Assembly: GCA_947044365.1 (NCBI GenBank)
Contig: OX345636.1
Coordinates: 46,315,037-46,379,036 of the forward strand
Length of the DNA: 64,000 nucleotides
From: Petrosia ficiformis
Lineage: Eukaryota > Porifera > Demospongiae > Haplosclerida > Petrosiidae
Reading direction: 5' to 3'
Part shown: one piece after another, positions 21,529 through 34,700 of the stretch
Layout of the letters: each line of letters starts with the position of its first letter
Numbering within the stretch: the stretch's first letter is position 1
Translations under genes and position numbers: made by a program
Notes under the pieces: generated by a model
Told to the model about the DNA's origin: nothing
Database searches by the model: none
What the model saw: only the letters and a program-made list of their open reading frames with translations

Positions 21529-24500
21529 ATGTCTGCACTTTGGATTCTATTGCTCTTTGCTGTCCTCTCGTTGAGCTTTCGTACTATAAATGCTGGTGAG
21601 CCTGAGTGTTTTTTTTTGTACTTGTGTTTGGGTGTGTCATAATTTCTTTTTTATCTCCAGTTACCGGTAATGGTGCGTTACGCTTCATACAACATAATCA
21701 AGTGTCATCCACACAATCCTGGAGTTCTGGTATAGTTCAGATCTACTATGAAGATAGCTGGGGTAACATTTGTGATGATTCTTCCTTTGGATCTGATGAA
21801 GCAGATGTTGTATGTCACCAACTTGGATACACCGGTGCATCTTCTTATGGGAATACTGGAACTATTAAATCGTTAGTTATATGCAACATGCATACTGTAA
21901 CTGAATATAGTTGCAATTCTTATTCGATAAGACAGACATAGTAAGTCAACCCAATGTAGCATCTCCTTATTATATAATGGTATTAACCCTTGCCACATAA
22001 GTGGAGCTGGACACTATAATTGTATCTGTCAAGACAATTTAGGTAGCCACTGACTCTAAGCTTTCTGCCATTACAGTCACATACTAGCTCTACCTACTTC
22101 ATGTCATTGTTATTATTAATCTTGCATTTATGCTTTGCTATCTCTTGTAGCGGTTATAATCACTATAATAATTATGATGTTTATCTTTAGATATGGCACA
22201 GATTCTAGTTCTACTTTGATTGAAAGTGTGTCCTGTTCCAATAATTACCTGGTTTTGTTGCAGTGTAATTGGGAGAGTCAGATTTCTTCTACTTGTGCTG
22301 ATGATGATAAGGATGTAGTCGTTATTTGCCGTAAGTTACTATGCAGATTCATGTGCAGCTATTGTAATATTCATCACAGTATAAATAAACTTTTAAAGTC
22401 TCTTTATTTGACCATAAAACATAATGTATATGCCTTATATTTTTGTGGCATTGTATATAATTATAATTATATATACGTATACATTATAATACGCCTACGA
22501 GGGCTATATCAGATTTATATTCACCGACAGAAGGGGCGTAGGCCCGAGAGCGAAGTGATTATAAATCTGATATATAGCACAAGTAGGCATGTTATAATCA
22601 ATATATTTTCTGAAAGACTAAACCTTTGTTGATGTCGGTTGCTTCTCCCACCTTTTCTTCATTGTGGAGAGGGTAAGCATTGTGTTTTCTTGTAGTCTGT
22701 TTCGACAATATGCTATATCTGATTTATAAACCTGTGGTTTACTTTGATGTTTCACCGTATCGGGGGGATATATACATGTATAAATTATTGTGAAAGTTAC
22801 TATGATAGTTGTTGTTATTTCTGCCATTAAAACTAAATGTCATTCATGTTCTCAGATTAGTGTTCATAGCTTTAGTTTGGAATAAGCAACAATCTTTTTA
22901 CCTGCAGTCATTTCATATAATTATCCTTTTCGTTCTATTTTGTGTCGTAAAATTTCAATCCATTAATTCATTGTTGAGTTACTGTATATTCATGTATTAA
23001 CCTTATGACATTAAATTATTCTAATTTTGAGGTCATCATGAATGTGAACAGTCTGTAGAACTATGACTAGACAATTATCAATAATTACTATGAAATAATA
23101 TTCACGGTACATTCCCTTCCGTGAATATAGTTTATAAGCACATGATCTGTATCTATTTCACTTTGAAGGAATAATTTATTAGGTGTTAATTATTAACATA
23201 ATTTCATTGAAACTACATTGATGCAGAAGAAGACTAAAATAATGTATGATAAAAACGTTATGATTATAATAATAATAACTTAAGGTGGATCTGTCTTTCT
23301 GTTGACTTGATATGCTCACAAAAGTCAATTTCCTAATAGTGATTCATGTTGTTTTTTGTTTTTTTCAGATTCTACACGAATTTGGGATGACCCAAGCTCT
23401 GGCCAGATACGTCTGTCAAAGGGACAGTATTCCAATCAGGGCCTACTAGAAATTTATTGTAATGGAGAGTGGGGAACAGTGTGTGATGACGGTTTTGATT
23501 CTTCTGCTGCACTAGTGGCATGTAAACAGCTGGGATATAACGATTACTATAGTTATGACAGTTTGGACATGTAAGATTTAGAAGTTAATTATTAATATCT
23601 AAAATTTGGGTGTGTAATAGTAACTTTGAAAAGTAATTTCTCATTTGGAATTATTATCAAAATAGAATAGAAATGAGAAATTATTATTCATGTAAGCTTT
23701 TCATAATATCAAGATTTGTGTATGATTTTGAGAATTAACTTATCTCTGAATAGTGTTCCAAATCAAAGGTTTTGTAACTATTTATTATTATACTCTTGTT
23801 TGTTATATTTTTCTGCCTTGGTCTTTGTCTCCACTTTTATCGTATCCTTTTAATAGAGGATGTTGGTTAAGATCATAATTATAATTAACATAATTATTGT
23901 ATTTATGTAGTTAGATATTACCCGTCAATAGAAAATTTGCGTAGCATTATTGTAATAGTGTGTACATAGTCTCGTGTTACTGAGATTGGAACCATAATGG
24001 AATGTACAAAGACTCATTGCAAAACATTGCAATCTGTCATAGAATATAAACAAGTTATTAAGTTACAAATAATTTTAACCGATATATACATATTGAGTGA
24101 TGGATAGAGCAGAGCGCTATGGAGTTATCATTGTTGATAACCACAATGATGACTAATAATAGCTGTTGATATGTTCCTCTGCTACTGGTTCTACGATAAA
24201 GTACCTGCAGACTCAATTTTATTATATAGTCTATGCTCAGAGTCTCTGTCAACAAAGTATAACATGGAAACTATATATGAATGAGTATGTTATATCAGTA
24301 CAGCTTAGGGTTGTAGTCAATCTTCTGTGTTGTTTGGCTTTTGGAATAATTATTTACTTTCGAACTAGCACATTGCCACCATTCTTTGGAACATTTTGTT
24401 GTGATGAAGCATGATGCAATTACGTTTGATTGGCCCTGCATGGATTCTTGCAGGAAACTACATCACAAATTACTATAGATTACGAGAATATACCACGTGG

Positions 24501-26580
24501 CATATTGACATTGTATTGATGTGGTCAGGTCAACAAATGCTTTCATTAAATGTCTGCCCTTTGATGTTACTTTCAAGATAGCTTAGGACGCTTAAAAACT
24601 TTGACCCCTAACCTACTGCACATGTGTTACACACACTTACCTTACTGGATGCCTTTCTGCCAATATCCATTTCTCCCTCACAAGAGCTAGCTAGTATATA
24701 CATTGACATACTCATTCTACGTAGTATATGTATGTTATTTTGTACTACATCTATACTACACAAACTTAAATAATATATAACTGGTATGTATAGTTAGTCT
24801 CAGCATGAAAGAGTACCAAGCACAAGTTTTGTAATTATTCATAGCCACTTTTGGAGCTTTAAAATGATTGAGTCTAGCAATGTGAGGTTTTTAGTGCATG
24901 TAGAATCTCCAATCAATAGTTTCCAAAAGCTCAGCAAACACGATAAAATTACTACAGTGATTTAATTACTTCACTAAGTAACTGATATGTGCAAGTTGCA
25001 ACTCAAACAGTTGGAAATCATTGCAACTCTGTATTGAATATTTAATTTTGGGGTCAAACATTTTATTATATATCAGTAACATGTATATTTCACTGTACAC
25101 AGAACTGGAGACAGCCAGAGCATCTGGTTGGATAGTGTCTCTTGCTTCTCTTCCTACTCATGTCTAACAACTTGTGAGAGTTGTCCATCTTATGGATCTA
25201 CTTATTGTACTCATATTGAGGATGTTACTCTTGATTGCAGTGAGTGTTATTAATATTGTGAGGTTAATATGAGATATACAAGTTTTCAGAACTAGAATCA
25301 GATTAATTGTCGTGTTATATATTCCATTGATAAACAACAAAGTGAATCAAGTATATTAGACTGACATATTTACTCATTATTTTGTTCTTTGCACAGTTTT
25401 AAAAACTATAGTGTGGGTATTAAGATTACAAAATTTAAAATTTTCTAAATTAGCATTCCAAGTAGCTTAAGGGGTCATATCTATGAATAAGTTTGCTTGA
25501 CATGTCAGCCACACCTTGTTGATAAGTAAAATACTGGGAGTATTATAATCTGCATCACCTTTAAAATGAGAAGAGAACATGTAGTGGATAGTAAAGCAGT
25601 TGAAATCTATGCAAGCTGTCAAATTTATGTGTGAGTTTTGGTGCCTTTAAATGTTGTATATTCCATTGTTTCAGGTTATTCCTCATCAAGGTCAAATGTT
25701 TATACAAATACTGATGATACATGTGATACCAGCATTTGTAAGTGCTTTATGATCATTCATAATTATTATTTCTTATTCTATGTGATCTTTATGTATGAGT
25801 GGATGGGCTCAGAAGCAGCTACATATACATACAGTAGTTTGGAATCATTCAGTAGATAAGTTTAGTATGTAGTTTGTGCAAAATTTAACCATTAACCATT
25901 AACCATTTATGGTAGCTTCGATGTATGACTATTTTCAGAAACATTTGCTCGTATGAAAATATCGCAAACTATGGTATATTAGTGTACTGAAGATGAAGCG
26001 CTGTATTAAAAATTCTTCTTGAAACCTTAACATGTTGTTGCAATAATGCAAAAAGTATTAAGAATTTGTTTAGAAGTTGTAGTCTAAAATAAGTAGAATC
26101 ACATGTACATGTATAATTATTATTATAATTATGTATTAATATGATGCTTTGTGCAAATTACACCTCTATTAAACATAATTATACATATTATGGATGGCTT
26201 TGCACTTCATATTTAATATATATATAATTATATAATTATATATATATATATTATTATATAATTACACTCACCATTTCTTTTCTTTTATAGCTACTGCTGT
26301 TGCTGTTGGGATAATTATTGCCTGGGTAGTTGGTTCCATATTTTGTTTAATCTGTTGGGTGTTGATCTTTACTGTACCATTCTGTATTTGTTGCTGTCTT
26401 GGAGTTGGTATAGGAGCAGCCTCACATTCAAGGCCACGGACAACAGTAATAGCTCATCCTACAACTGTTGTATCATCTGAGCAGGGTTATATTCAGGCGC
26501 CAGGTGTCTACCCCTCACAGCAAGGGTATCCAACCAAACCTGTTAATGATCCTGTCTATCCTCCTCCTCCACCATATTGA
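21529..26580 (+). CDS. SRCR receptor gene B (complete, 369 aa)
   Basis: Seven exons join in frame to 1110 bp: 21529-21595, 21661-21871, 22191-22330, 23369-23570, 25103-25239, 25675-25737 and 26291-26580. Exon 1 is a signal peptide (MSALWILLLFAVLSLSFRTINA). Exons 2-3 form SRCR domain 1 with six cysteines (group A pattern; two-exon coding also fits group A). Exons 4-5 form SRCR domain 2, richer in cysteine (IYCNGEWGTVCDD, then CLTTCESCPS). Exon 6 is a Ser/Thr linker. Exon 7 has the helix (VGIIIAWVVGSIFCLICWVL), FCICCCLGVGIG, and a short tail ending in PPPPPY, a PPxY motif for WW-domain partners. The tail plan recalls Shisa-like adaptors. Ligand and signalling are unknown. Gene F at the right is a close paralogue. 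Confidence 0.9.
22495..22590. repeat. hairpin repeat in intron of gene B
   Basis: GCTATATCAGATTTATA pairs with TATAAATCTGATATATAGC about 40 bases later, within a GC-richer island in the AT-rich intron between exons 3 and 4. A further related piece (GCTATATCTGATTTATAAA) is at 22712-22730. Looks like a small foldback MITE. Confidence 0.55.
24090..24480. repeat. dispersed repeat in SRCR2 intron (family shared with 49318-49750)
   Basis: Recognisable by AGCTGTTGATATGTTCCTCTGC, GACTCAATTT and GATTGGCCCTGCA. Inverted relatives are at 49318-49750 and 60540-60720 and a direct one at 51760-51930. In genes B, E and F it occupies the same intron between the two halves of SRCR domain 2, so it predates their duplication. 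Confidence 0.6.
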
Positions 26581-26628
26581 TGAAGGAGCATGAACTCTTC
26601 CCTTATATTTAAAGTTTAATTAGTGTAC

Positions 26629-26634
26629 AATAAA
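26629..26634 (+). terminator. poly(A) signal of gene B
   Basis: AATAAA 49 bp after the stop codon of gene B. Confidence 0.6.
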
Positions 26635-26969
26635 GAGTTTTGCTGCAAAATTATTATATAGACTTTTGTTTAACATAATACATGTAGTAGATTAGTTGTA
26701 CGTACATGTGTCACAACAAAGTTACAGACTTGTATCAGTTGTATAATACATGTATATCTCCTTTTTGATTTGTATATAGTCTATTTTATTATAGAAGCTG
26801 ACAAAAACCTAACTGCCTGTATTATAATTATTATGGTTATAATTATAATAATTGTGTAGGTAGGGATCGTTTAATAATACCGGTAATGAAAGATCAGTGT
26901 TTGATGAAAACATCCTACCCTATAATTATTATAATGATATGCATCCTGTTAAACAAAGGAAAGCACTCA

Positions 26970-27202
26970 GAAAACATCTGTCATAGTTGACTGAAACACA
27001 GTTGTTTGACATCAGTGAAAGAGCTGTGAATAAGGTGAAGAAAAGACTCCATGCTAACTACTACAGCGAGCGCTTACGCGCTCTCAATAACCCGATTGGT
27101 GAGCAACATCTTCTTAAATGTGCAAAGGCTATTTACCTTATTCACAGCTCTTTCACTGATATCAAACAACTGTGTTTCAGTCAACGATGGCAGATGTTTT
27201 CC
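26970..27202. repeat. foldback repeat with 65-70-bp arms
   Basis: The arm around 26970-27040 (CTGAAACACAGTTGTTTGAC, GTGAAAGAGCTGTGAATAAG) is repeated inverted at about 27134-27202 with few differences; the spacer is about 95 bases. A plus-strand reading through the left arm and a minus-strand reading through the right arm give the same peptide (TETQLFDISERAVNKV), suggesting a duplicated coding fragment of an unknown transposon. Confidence 0.8.
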
Positions 27203-27299
27203 CGGAAACGGATTCAAGACTGAACTGGTCGCGATAGTAGTCACGGTCACGTGTGACAACGTGGCATTGTAACAGCTAGCCACGGAGATCGCTTGCCTG

Positions 27300-28390
27300 A
27301 TTTCATTAGATACGTGGGAGTTTCACGCTCCCTCTCTTACGACGTTTTCCCTCCCACACAATTATGCGCTCCTGTTATTATACAGACATCACTGAATTGA
27401 CAAATTCAAACTGCAAGCATCTCCAAGATAGATTGTTACTACAGACAAAAAGTTGTGTTTGCGTTTTCTTAAGTTTCAGCAGTGTTGATTACAGGTTTCC
27501 CTCAAGGACCTGTTTATTTTCATGATGACATATATAGTATCAATTGCTATAATGGTCATTCTGATCAAAACTGTTAGTGTAAACTTTGACAAGGATCCAT
27601 GCACATGTAATTATTGTGTTGTATTAATTTGTTTTGACTAAAGACCAGCATTATACATGTATATACATTGCCTCGGTACAACACTAATGTGTCGTGTGTT
27701 GTTGAACTCAAATTTACCTCAGTAACAATGGTGTGTATAGATTTTGGTAAAATTAATGAAGTGCTTGTCATGGAAAGTCAATGAGAGTGCGCAACACCCT
27801 AGACCTTAAATTCTAATTTAGCTTGAGAATGATAATCATTGTGGGGCAAGCTTAAGCCAGACTTATTATACCCAGAAATCGCAATAGAAACTGATGTCAT
27901 GACATAGGACTTGGTATACTATGAATACATGGATCGTGAATTGTCATTAAGATAATTACCATAGCAACATACAATAAATTGAGTTAGGAAAGAGAAACAC
28001 ACCACTGTCTATTGTGCCTAAGCCCTTTCTGATGCTGGATAGTAGGTATATATGCATACAGCTAGGAGCTTAACAATTTCTTAGGTCATCACCATTATCT
28101 TGGTCTTTTGTCATTGTTCTTTAGAGCAGAGCTAACTGGTGTGTGAGAGATGAACATAATTCTCCTCCACTGAACTTACTCTCATACACAGTCACCTCAT
28201 TACATTATGGTAAGTATAGAAGTGGTAAGTGGTAAAACACTTGATACTCAGTAATTTTTATTAAATAAATCAATGTAGAAAACATTGATTTTGACCAATC
28301 ACAAATGAGAAGTGATCTCCTCAAGTGCTTCATAAATAGATGACTACAACCTTTTCCAATCCTAAACACTTACGTGTAGAACACAAATTA
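27300..28390. other. intergenic stretch, no gene recognised
   Basis: Contains AATGATAATCATTGTGGGGCAAG at about 27826, nearly repeated at about 30680 in the same orientation, and otherwise AT-rich sequence. Part of 27400-27780 is shared with 54300-54680 to the right, as 3' flank of the SRCR duplication. No protein seen. Confidence 0.4.
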
Positions 28391-28395
28391 TTGTT

Positions 28396-28960
28396 TCCAC
28401 ACAGAAATTGCCACTGCGAGATGCCAGAAACAATGTGATTATGTTTTTATTCCCATGTTGTGTTTCAGACATTGGTCCGATCACATCCATTCTAACTTGG
28501 CTCCATATCACAGGGATGGGATTTAGAACACCAGAAATCTTTTGTAGCTTATGATTATTCCTTTGGCATTTGTCACAGGAATCAACCTATGAGATCAAAG
28601 AATGATGAAATACTATATTATAAATACACAACATTACAAACTACTATAGAAACATACATAATTCTTCACATCTGGAGTTAGTCCAGGCCAATAATATTTA
28701 GCAGTTATATATCATATCAAATGACCTATTAACTTCAAAGTGGTGGTTATCATGTATCATGGCAAAATACGTGGACGTCGACAAGTATCTTCAATAACAA
28801 GCCCCTCACACTGCTTAGAATCTCTCTCCATTAAAAGCGGTTGCTTATCCGTCTTTGTATAACTGTCAGAATAGCTCCCATCTCGCAAATATTGGTGTAT
28901 TGCATGCTCCATATGAAAATCTTCCTTCAGCAATCTTCTTGGTCTCCATAGTAGTAGGTA
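28396..28960 (-). pseudogene. retroviral-type integrase fragment (Ginger or Ty3-like transposon)
   Basis: On the minus strand a zinc-binding and early core portion of an integrase can be read in pieces. YYWPGLTPDVKNYV is near 28700-28660, then after an apparent short intron comes DSCDKCQRNNHKLQKISGV, and then PIPVIWSQVRMDVIGPMS near 28480, where the first catalytic Asp falls in MDVIGP. Upstream a basic stretch at 28960-28780 (WRPRRLLKEDF) may be its N-terminal part. Frame breaks and no full core mark it as a fragment. An intron in the zinc-finger region would fit a Ginger-like DNA transposon better than an LTR element; I cannot decide. Confidence 0.6.
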
Positions 28961-29092
28961 GTCTGATTGGCTACCAGCAGTTTATAATTTATAAAGCCTT
29001 ATAATGTAGATAATGATAGCAGAGATGCCGTAGCAATCGTACACAACGTAGCAGGAGCAATGCAATAACTTCAGAGGGGTCTGCATGGCAAA

Positions 29093-30083
29093 ATGCCTAA
29101 ATGGACAAAGAGAGACTTGGACCTAGCAGTTCACAAGGTTAAAAGCAAACAAATGTCATTCAACAAAGCTGCAAAGGTGTTCGAAATTCCTCTTAGCACT
29201 CTGCACAGCCATGTTATGTTGCATGCTGTTACTACTAGAGTATTAGCTGGGAGGCCTACAGTTTTGACCTATCATGAAGAACAAGAAATAGTGTATTGTT
29301 GTCAGGTAATATATGTAATAATATGTTTAAAGGGCATCTTTTTTTTTAATTGTTGTAATAATTAAAATAGAAGCTACAAAAAGTGCACTAATTTGTGAGT
29401 CATAAACAACAAATAACTGCAATTATAATAATACTTTTACAGGCAATACTATCATAGGTGTGAATTACTTCTACGCTTCTATACGTAGGTTCTCTAGGAA
29501 ATTGGATTTGGCCTGACAAAAGAGAATATTGGAGCTGTTGTTATGGAATTCCTGCAAAATGTATCAAGACTTCATTTTTTCAAGGAGAAACCAGGATATG
29601 ACTGGTGGACTGGTGTTTTGAAAATGTGGCCTAAACTTGCTGAGCGTAAATTGCAACACCTGCAACTCCGTAAATGCTTCATTGAGGCAATCAAACCAAC
29701 AGAAGCAGACAAGAAGATACAGCGGAAGCACAAAGTTCTTTAATACACCAATGCGATTTATTGACCAGCGATGAAGTATTAGAGAGATTGAGGGAAAAAG
29801 AATTAGAAAAGCGAATACATGTATGTTTAGAAGAAAAAAATGAAAGGAAAAACAGGAAGGAAAAGGAAGGAAGAAGTCTAGGAAAGAAAACAGAGGAGGA
29901 GCTTTGATTGAAGATGAAGACCATTGTCAGCTCTGTGGATATGAGTTTGAAGAAGGAGGAGAAGAAACCTGCCTGAGGTGTGACAACTGCTGGAGGTGGG
30001 TGCACTGCTACTGTGCAGGGCTGGACACTCCACTAGAAGAGGAGACTGAATGGTTTTGCTCCAAATGCTCTGATGAAGATTGA
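29093..30083 (+). pseudogene. pogo-like transposase lacking DDE core, with PHD finger
   Basis: Starts at the ATG of MPKWTKRDLDLAVHKVKSKQ, a psq-type helix-turn-helix, followed by GRPTVLTYHEEQEIVY. After an intron, GFGLTKENIGAVVMEFLQNV and GYDWWTGVLKMWPKLAERK form the CENP-B-type second DNA-binding domain. About 30 codons later (29743) the frame stops, exactly where the DDE nuclease should begin. In other frames the usual C-terminal end of this family follows: MRFIDQR, a Lys/Glu-rich coiled stretch and a PHD-like finger (CQLCGYEFEEGGEETCLRC, WRWVHCYCAGL, WFCSKC) ending at 30083. The catalytic domain is deleted, so it is a non-functional or DNA-binding-only relic. Confidence 0.75.
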
Positions 30084-30924
30084 AGTTAACGGAACATCGA
30101 TATCATTCTTCCATAACACACAAATAATTAATATATCATGACTATAATTACAAGTACATAATTTTATTATAATGCCTATTACACATATGTATACATTTCA
30201 TGTTTTATTATTATTTCATCATTCCTCACTTGCTGTTTGCCTCCCTGACAAGGATTTTGGCTATTCAGAATTACTCTAATTACGTCATTTCCGCCAACAC
30301 TGTTAAAAATTGTTTTGGAGAAATAGTTCGTGAAATTATATCGATGAAACTGTGGTTGTAGAAGGCTATAAAGCTAAGGAATCCTTTTGTGTAAAGACCA
30401 TTTGTTACTTACTAGTGAAATGTGTGTACGCAAAGAAGATTTGTAAGTTTATTCACAATTACGCTGAGTTTCCTTACTTTACAAATAAATAACTTATAGG
30501 TAGTTTTGTTTCTCTCTTCTCTGCAGCTCATTTAGCTCTGTCCCTATCTCTCGTTTTCCTCAATAGCTATCAAGCAGTGACACGCATATGGCTTTAGAAC
30601 ATTTTGAAATGTTGAACATTTAATATATTTATGGAATACAAAGATAATACAGAATAATGTGCGATATATAATACTAGAGAATGATAATCATTGTAGGGCA
30701 ACGTGAGAGCGAGATCAAATAAAAAGGTGTGGTTGTAAGACAAGGTTGTGCACAACTGCGCATGCATTATAAACACGTGCAAGTCAGTGAAAATGGCACA
30801 GAGAGGAGAGTTCTATGTGTCAGACATGGAGAAGCATTCGAATGCCACAGTTCACAGAATAGTGATGGATGTTTCACCAATAAAGTAGGAAAAACCCGGA
30901 TGTTAAATACTTTAGTGGGAAGAT

Positions 30925-31270
30925 CTCCATAGCTGTTCTCCCTATCTGTCTCTCCTGCATAATCTTCAGTCTCACTTCTCTTTGCTCAGCAGTCTCCACA
31001 TCTCTTATCTCCCTCTGTCTGTCCCTGTCTCTCCAACCTTACTTATCTTTCATCTGACTCCATATCTCTTGTCTCTTTCTTTCTTTTCCGCATAATTATC
31101 AATCTCTCTTCTCAGGCTTTGCTCAGCAGTCTCCACAGCGCTTATCTCCCTCTGTCTCTTTCAATCACGACAAGCTCAATCAGTCTCTCTTACGTAATCT
31201 CACCTCTTTCTCCTCTTTAGTTTCTGCAGCTCTTTTGGTTCTGTCCCTTTCTCTTCTTCTCATTCATTCA
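30925..31270. repeat. CT-rich low-complexity tract
   Basis: Long pyrimidine-rich stretch with recurring TCTCCCTCTGTCT and CTTTGCTCAGCAGTCTCCAC units (two imperfect copies about 130 bp apart). No coding frame recognised. A shorter similar tract is at 30510-30570. Confidence 0.65.
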
Positions 31271-31735
31271 TAACGAACAATGCAAGAGGCAATTGCCCTC
31301 TAAGTTTTTATTTGTATGAAAATTTATTTGAAAAGTTGTTTACATATATGACATAAAGGGTGGTGTTAGTTTACACAACTCGTCAATCACTGAATGCAAA
31401 AGTCTAAAATTTGGACGCAGAATATTATTGCTCATAGCGCGGTATGCCTAACCACATATCTCAAAAATTTTCGCGGCGCGCTCTGCGCGCCGGCTTCGCC
31501 AAACTTTATAGAACCTGCCTCTGGCTACCCCCCTATTTTGACAAGCGGCTAAAGACAGGAATGTTTCCATTCGAAAAGTGGCCGTAGATTGAGTTTATAG
31601 AACACACCTACATATGTAATATATAAACACGCCTACATACATAGCGTAATAATATGTACTATAGAACACGCCTACATACGTAACGATGCATTGTCGTCAG
31701 AAAAGAAACTTTGTCGTCCGACTCGTTTCCTTAAC

Positions 31736-34700
31736 ATGAATTTTCAAGCAAATTTTCCAGAAGCAGGGAATGGTATGCAAAACTTAGGAAATACATGCTT
31801 TGCAAATGCTACATTGCAATCATTGCTGCATAATCCCAATATCTCATGTTTATTATCACACCAAAAAGGTAATAATAATAATGTATAATATAAATAATAT
31901 ATTATTGTTAATGTACTAAATGAAGATTAATGATATTTCTTTAGTGTGCAGATGTACATTTTGCATATCTTGTGTACTAAAAACGCTCATACAGCAGGTA
32001 AAACATAACAAGGTTCCAATATCTCCGATTGAGCTGCACAGCAATATGAATAGTAAGTTTTATGTTGCTGACATTGAAGCATTGAAAGTAATTTATTCCA
32101 CCCTAAGGAGTACTACCACAATGGCAGATGAATAATCAGGAGGATGCACATGAGTTTCTTGTAGGGATCCTAAAGGGAATGGAAGAAACAGACATTAGGT
32201 TAATATTGTTTATTTCAAAATAAATGCAATCAAAATTTACTACTGTTAATTACAGTACCCAGCTTAGAAATCTAACACATACAGGTATTGAATCTACAGG
32301 TGAGCAGTATAGCACAAATTTATTCAATACATAATACATAATTTATATTACAGCAAGATGCTTTGACTGTAATTTTACACGAACCAAAGTTAGTTATCAA
32401 TCACACCTTCAAGTTGGAACACAGGTCAGTATGTATTGTACATGTACATATAATTTTGCAACTACATGTACTTACATGTTCAATTGTGATATATCTCACA
32501 GGGGAGAAATATAGAAGAAGGCATTAAAGCACTTGAAACAGAAGAGATTTTACGTGGTACAGACATGGTATACTGCGATAGGTACAAGTATTAAGAACTA
32601 GGGCATAAAATAAGATAATTTGATTTATTAACAGATGCAACCAGAATACTCAAACAAGTTTAAAACAAAACATTTCTCATTTACCCCCAACTCTCATTGT
32701 ACATATCAGGAGGTAAAAGCGTATAATAATACATTAAATCATAATTATTGCAATTTACAGATTCTTCTGGAAAAATAAACAAGCCAAGAAAGACTGTCGA
32801 TACTTAAGTATGACAGAACATTTGCAGCTCTATGATAATAAGGTTCTTTTTACAAATGCATATTACTAATGTTACCCTACTGTTTACAATTTAGGGAAAC
32901 ATTAAACAATATTTACTGTCATCTGTGATTACACATCTGGGACCCAGTACTCATGGAGGACACTATGTGTCATATGTTCGTACAAAAGAAGGATGGTATG
33001 AATTTGATGATGTATCTGTAAGTCATTAACTGTAATTCAAACAGTTTAAATATAACTGTGCATACATGCATCTTAGGTAACAAAAGGTAACATTGACTCT
33101 ATTTTAACAAAGCAAGGCTACATTCTATTCTATACTGAGGTGAATCATCAAAAACTAACACACACTTGACCTATGCAAAAGCAAAAGATTCATATGAAGG
33201 TGTAGGACATGCCAGAGTTGCTAGTTAAATTTAACACTTATTTACCCAACATCTTTGATGTATGCCCACAGTACTTCTCTTCTCACAGATTAAAGGAAAC
33301 CAACAACCTACAGACATTAAACCAAAGTCAAGTTCATCACTAAGACAGAAACAGAATGATATGGGTAGTATTGCAACACAATACCAACACAAATATCTTC
33401 CTACAATCAAAGGTCCTAATGCAATCTAGCTACTATATATATATAATATATGACACACACTATGTTCAGCCAACAACATTGGAAAAGGAATAGCCCAATT
33501 TCATGTAAGAGCTCAAAAATGCAATTAGCGGTAATTGCACGTGACGTCACGACTGGGTGCTGTGGTTGCCAGCAAAAATACATTGACTTCTATGGAAACA
33601 GGGTGGCAACTAAGATAAAAAGTCTTATCGCTTGCATCTATACGGTACTATTCTAAATTAACGAATTGCAACTAAAACTAGAATCTTCAGAGAACGTGTC
33701 AAAGTTTGTTCGAAGTCGAAAGGACGCCTGGTTAAAGAGAAACTAGGAAGTTTAGTACACAGAATAGCTGCAAGATGAACAGTAATATAGCTGATATAAC
33801 ACTCACTCCAGAAGATATACCTGGAGCAAGCCTCTCCCAGCCTTACGAGGTACACACAGTGTCTGCTCTACGCTGGTGGCTACTTTGCTTGCGTCTCCAT
33901 CAGGAAAATGACGAGAACACACACGGGTGCTAGGCTTCATGTCTTCTTCAGTCAACATAAACACTTGCAGCCAGACAGCTCTTCTGCTTGGTTCCTTGGG
34001 AATTCGATGAAAGGACAACCCAGGTTCCTTCGCTTTGGTATTTCCACACACACAACACTTATGACCGGTCATTGGCTCCTGTATCTCTAGAACTACTCGT
34101 ACTTTCGACTTCGAACAAACTTTGACACGTTCTCTGAAGATTCTAGTTTTAGTTGCAATTCGTTAATTTAGAATAGTACCGTATAGATGCAAGCGATAAG
34201 ACTTTTTATCTTAGTTGCCACCCTGTTTCCATAGAAGTCAATGTATTTTTGCTGGCAACCACAGCACCCAGTCGTGACGTCACGTGCAATTATTTATCGC
34301 CGATAAATTCCATTCCTTCTGTGCAATTGGACTTGACAGAAAGCAGGTTAAGGAGTGACAATTTAATTTACACAGTTAAAAAATCTGCCTATAGTAAGTG
34401 TAAATATTAAAAATAATTAGCTTGATTAATTGATAATTATTTGTTCTTGATCCTATCTTTTACATGTACACATAGATATTTTGCTATTATTATGCAAAAA
34501 AGATAGAGCAGAAAAGCTGATCAATGGAACTCGACACAAATTGAAACTTGCCGAATTAAATAAGACAGTTGATAAAATACCTGAAGACATCATTGAGAAT
34601 GATTTAAGTGTAGTCCAAATTTACTTGGAGGTAGATGCATGGCTAGCATTACAGCAATTAGGTAAAGACAATATATTATACATGAATTATAAGAACTCAT

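Noticed and set aside
22135..22632. 165-codon plus-strand frame
   Set aside because: Only 22191-22330 is an SRCR exon; the rest is read-through into the intron.
27826..30705. Near-identical AATGATAATCATTG motifs at 27826 and 30680, as possible LTR or target duplications around the integrase and pogo pieces
   Set aside because: The shared part is only about 25 bp and includes a palindrome; no LTR structure, primer site or polypurine tract was seen.
30793..30888. Short plus-strand frame MAQRGEFYVSDMEKHSNATV ending SPIK at a stop or possible donor
   Set aside because: It vaguely resembles the first exon of a nucleic-acid-binding protein seen in invertebrate transposons, but it is 31 codons long with no second exon found.
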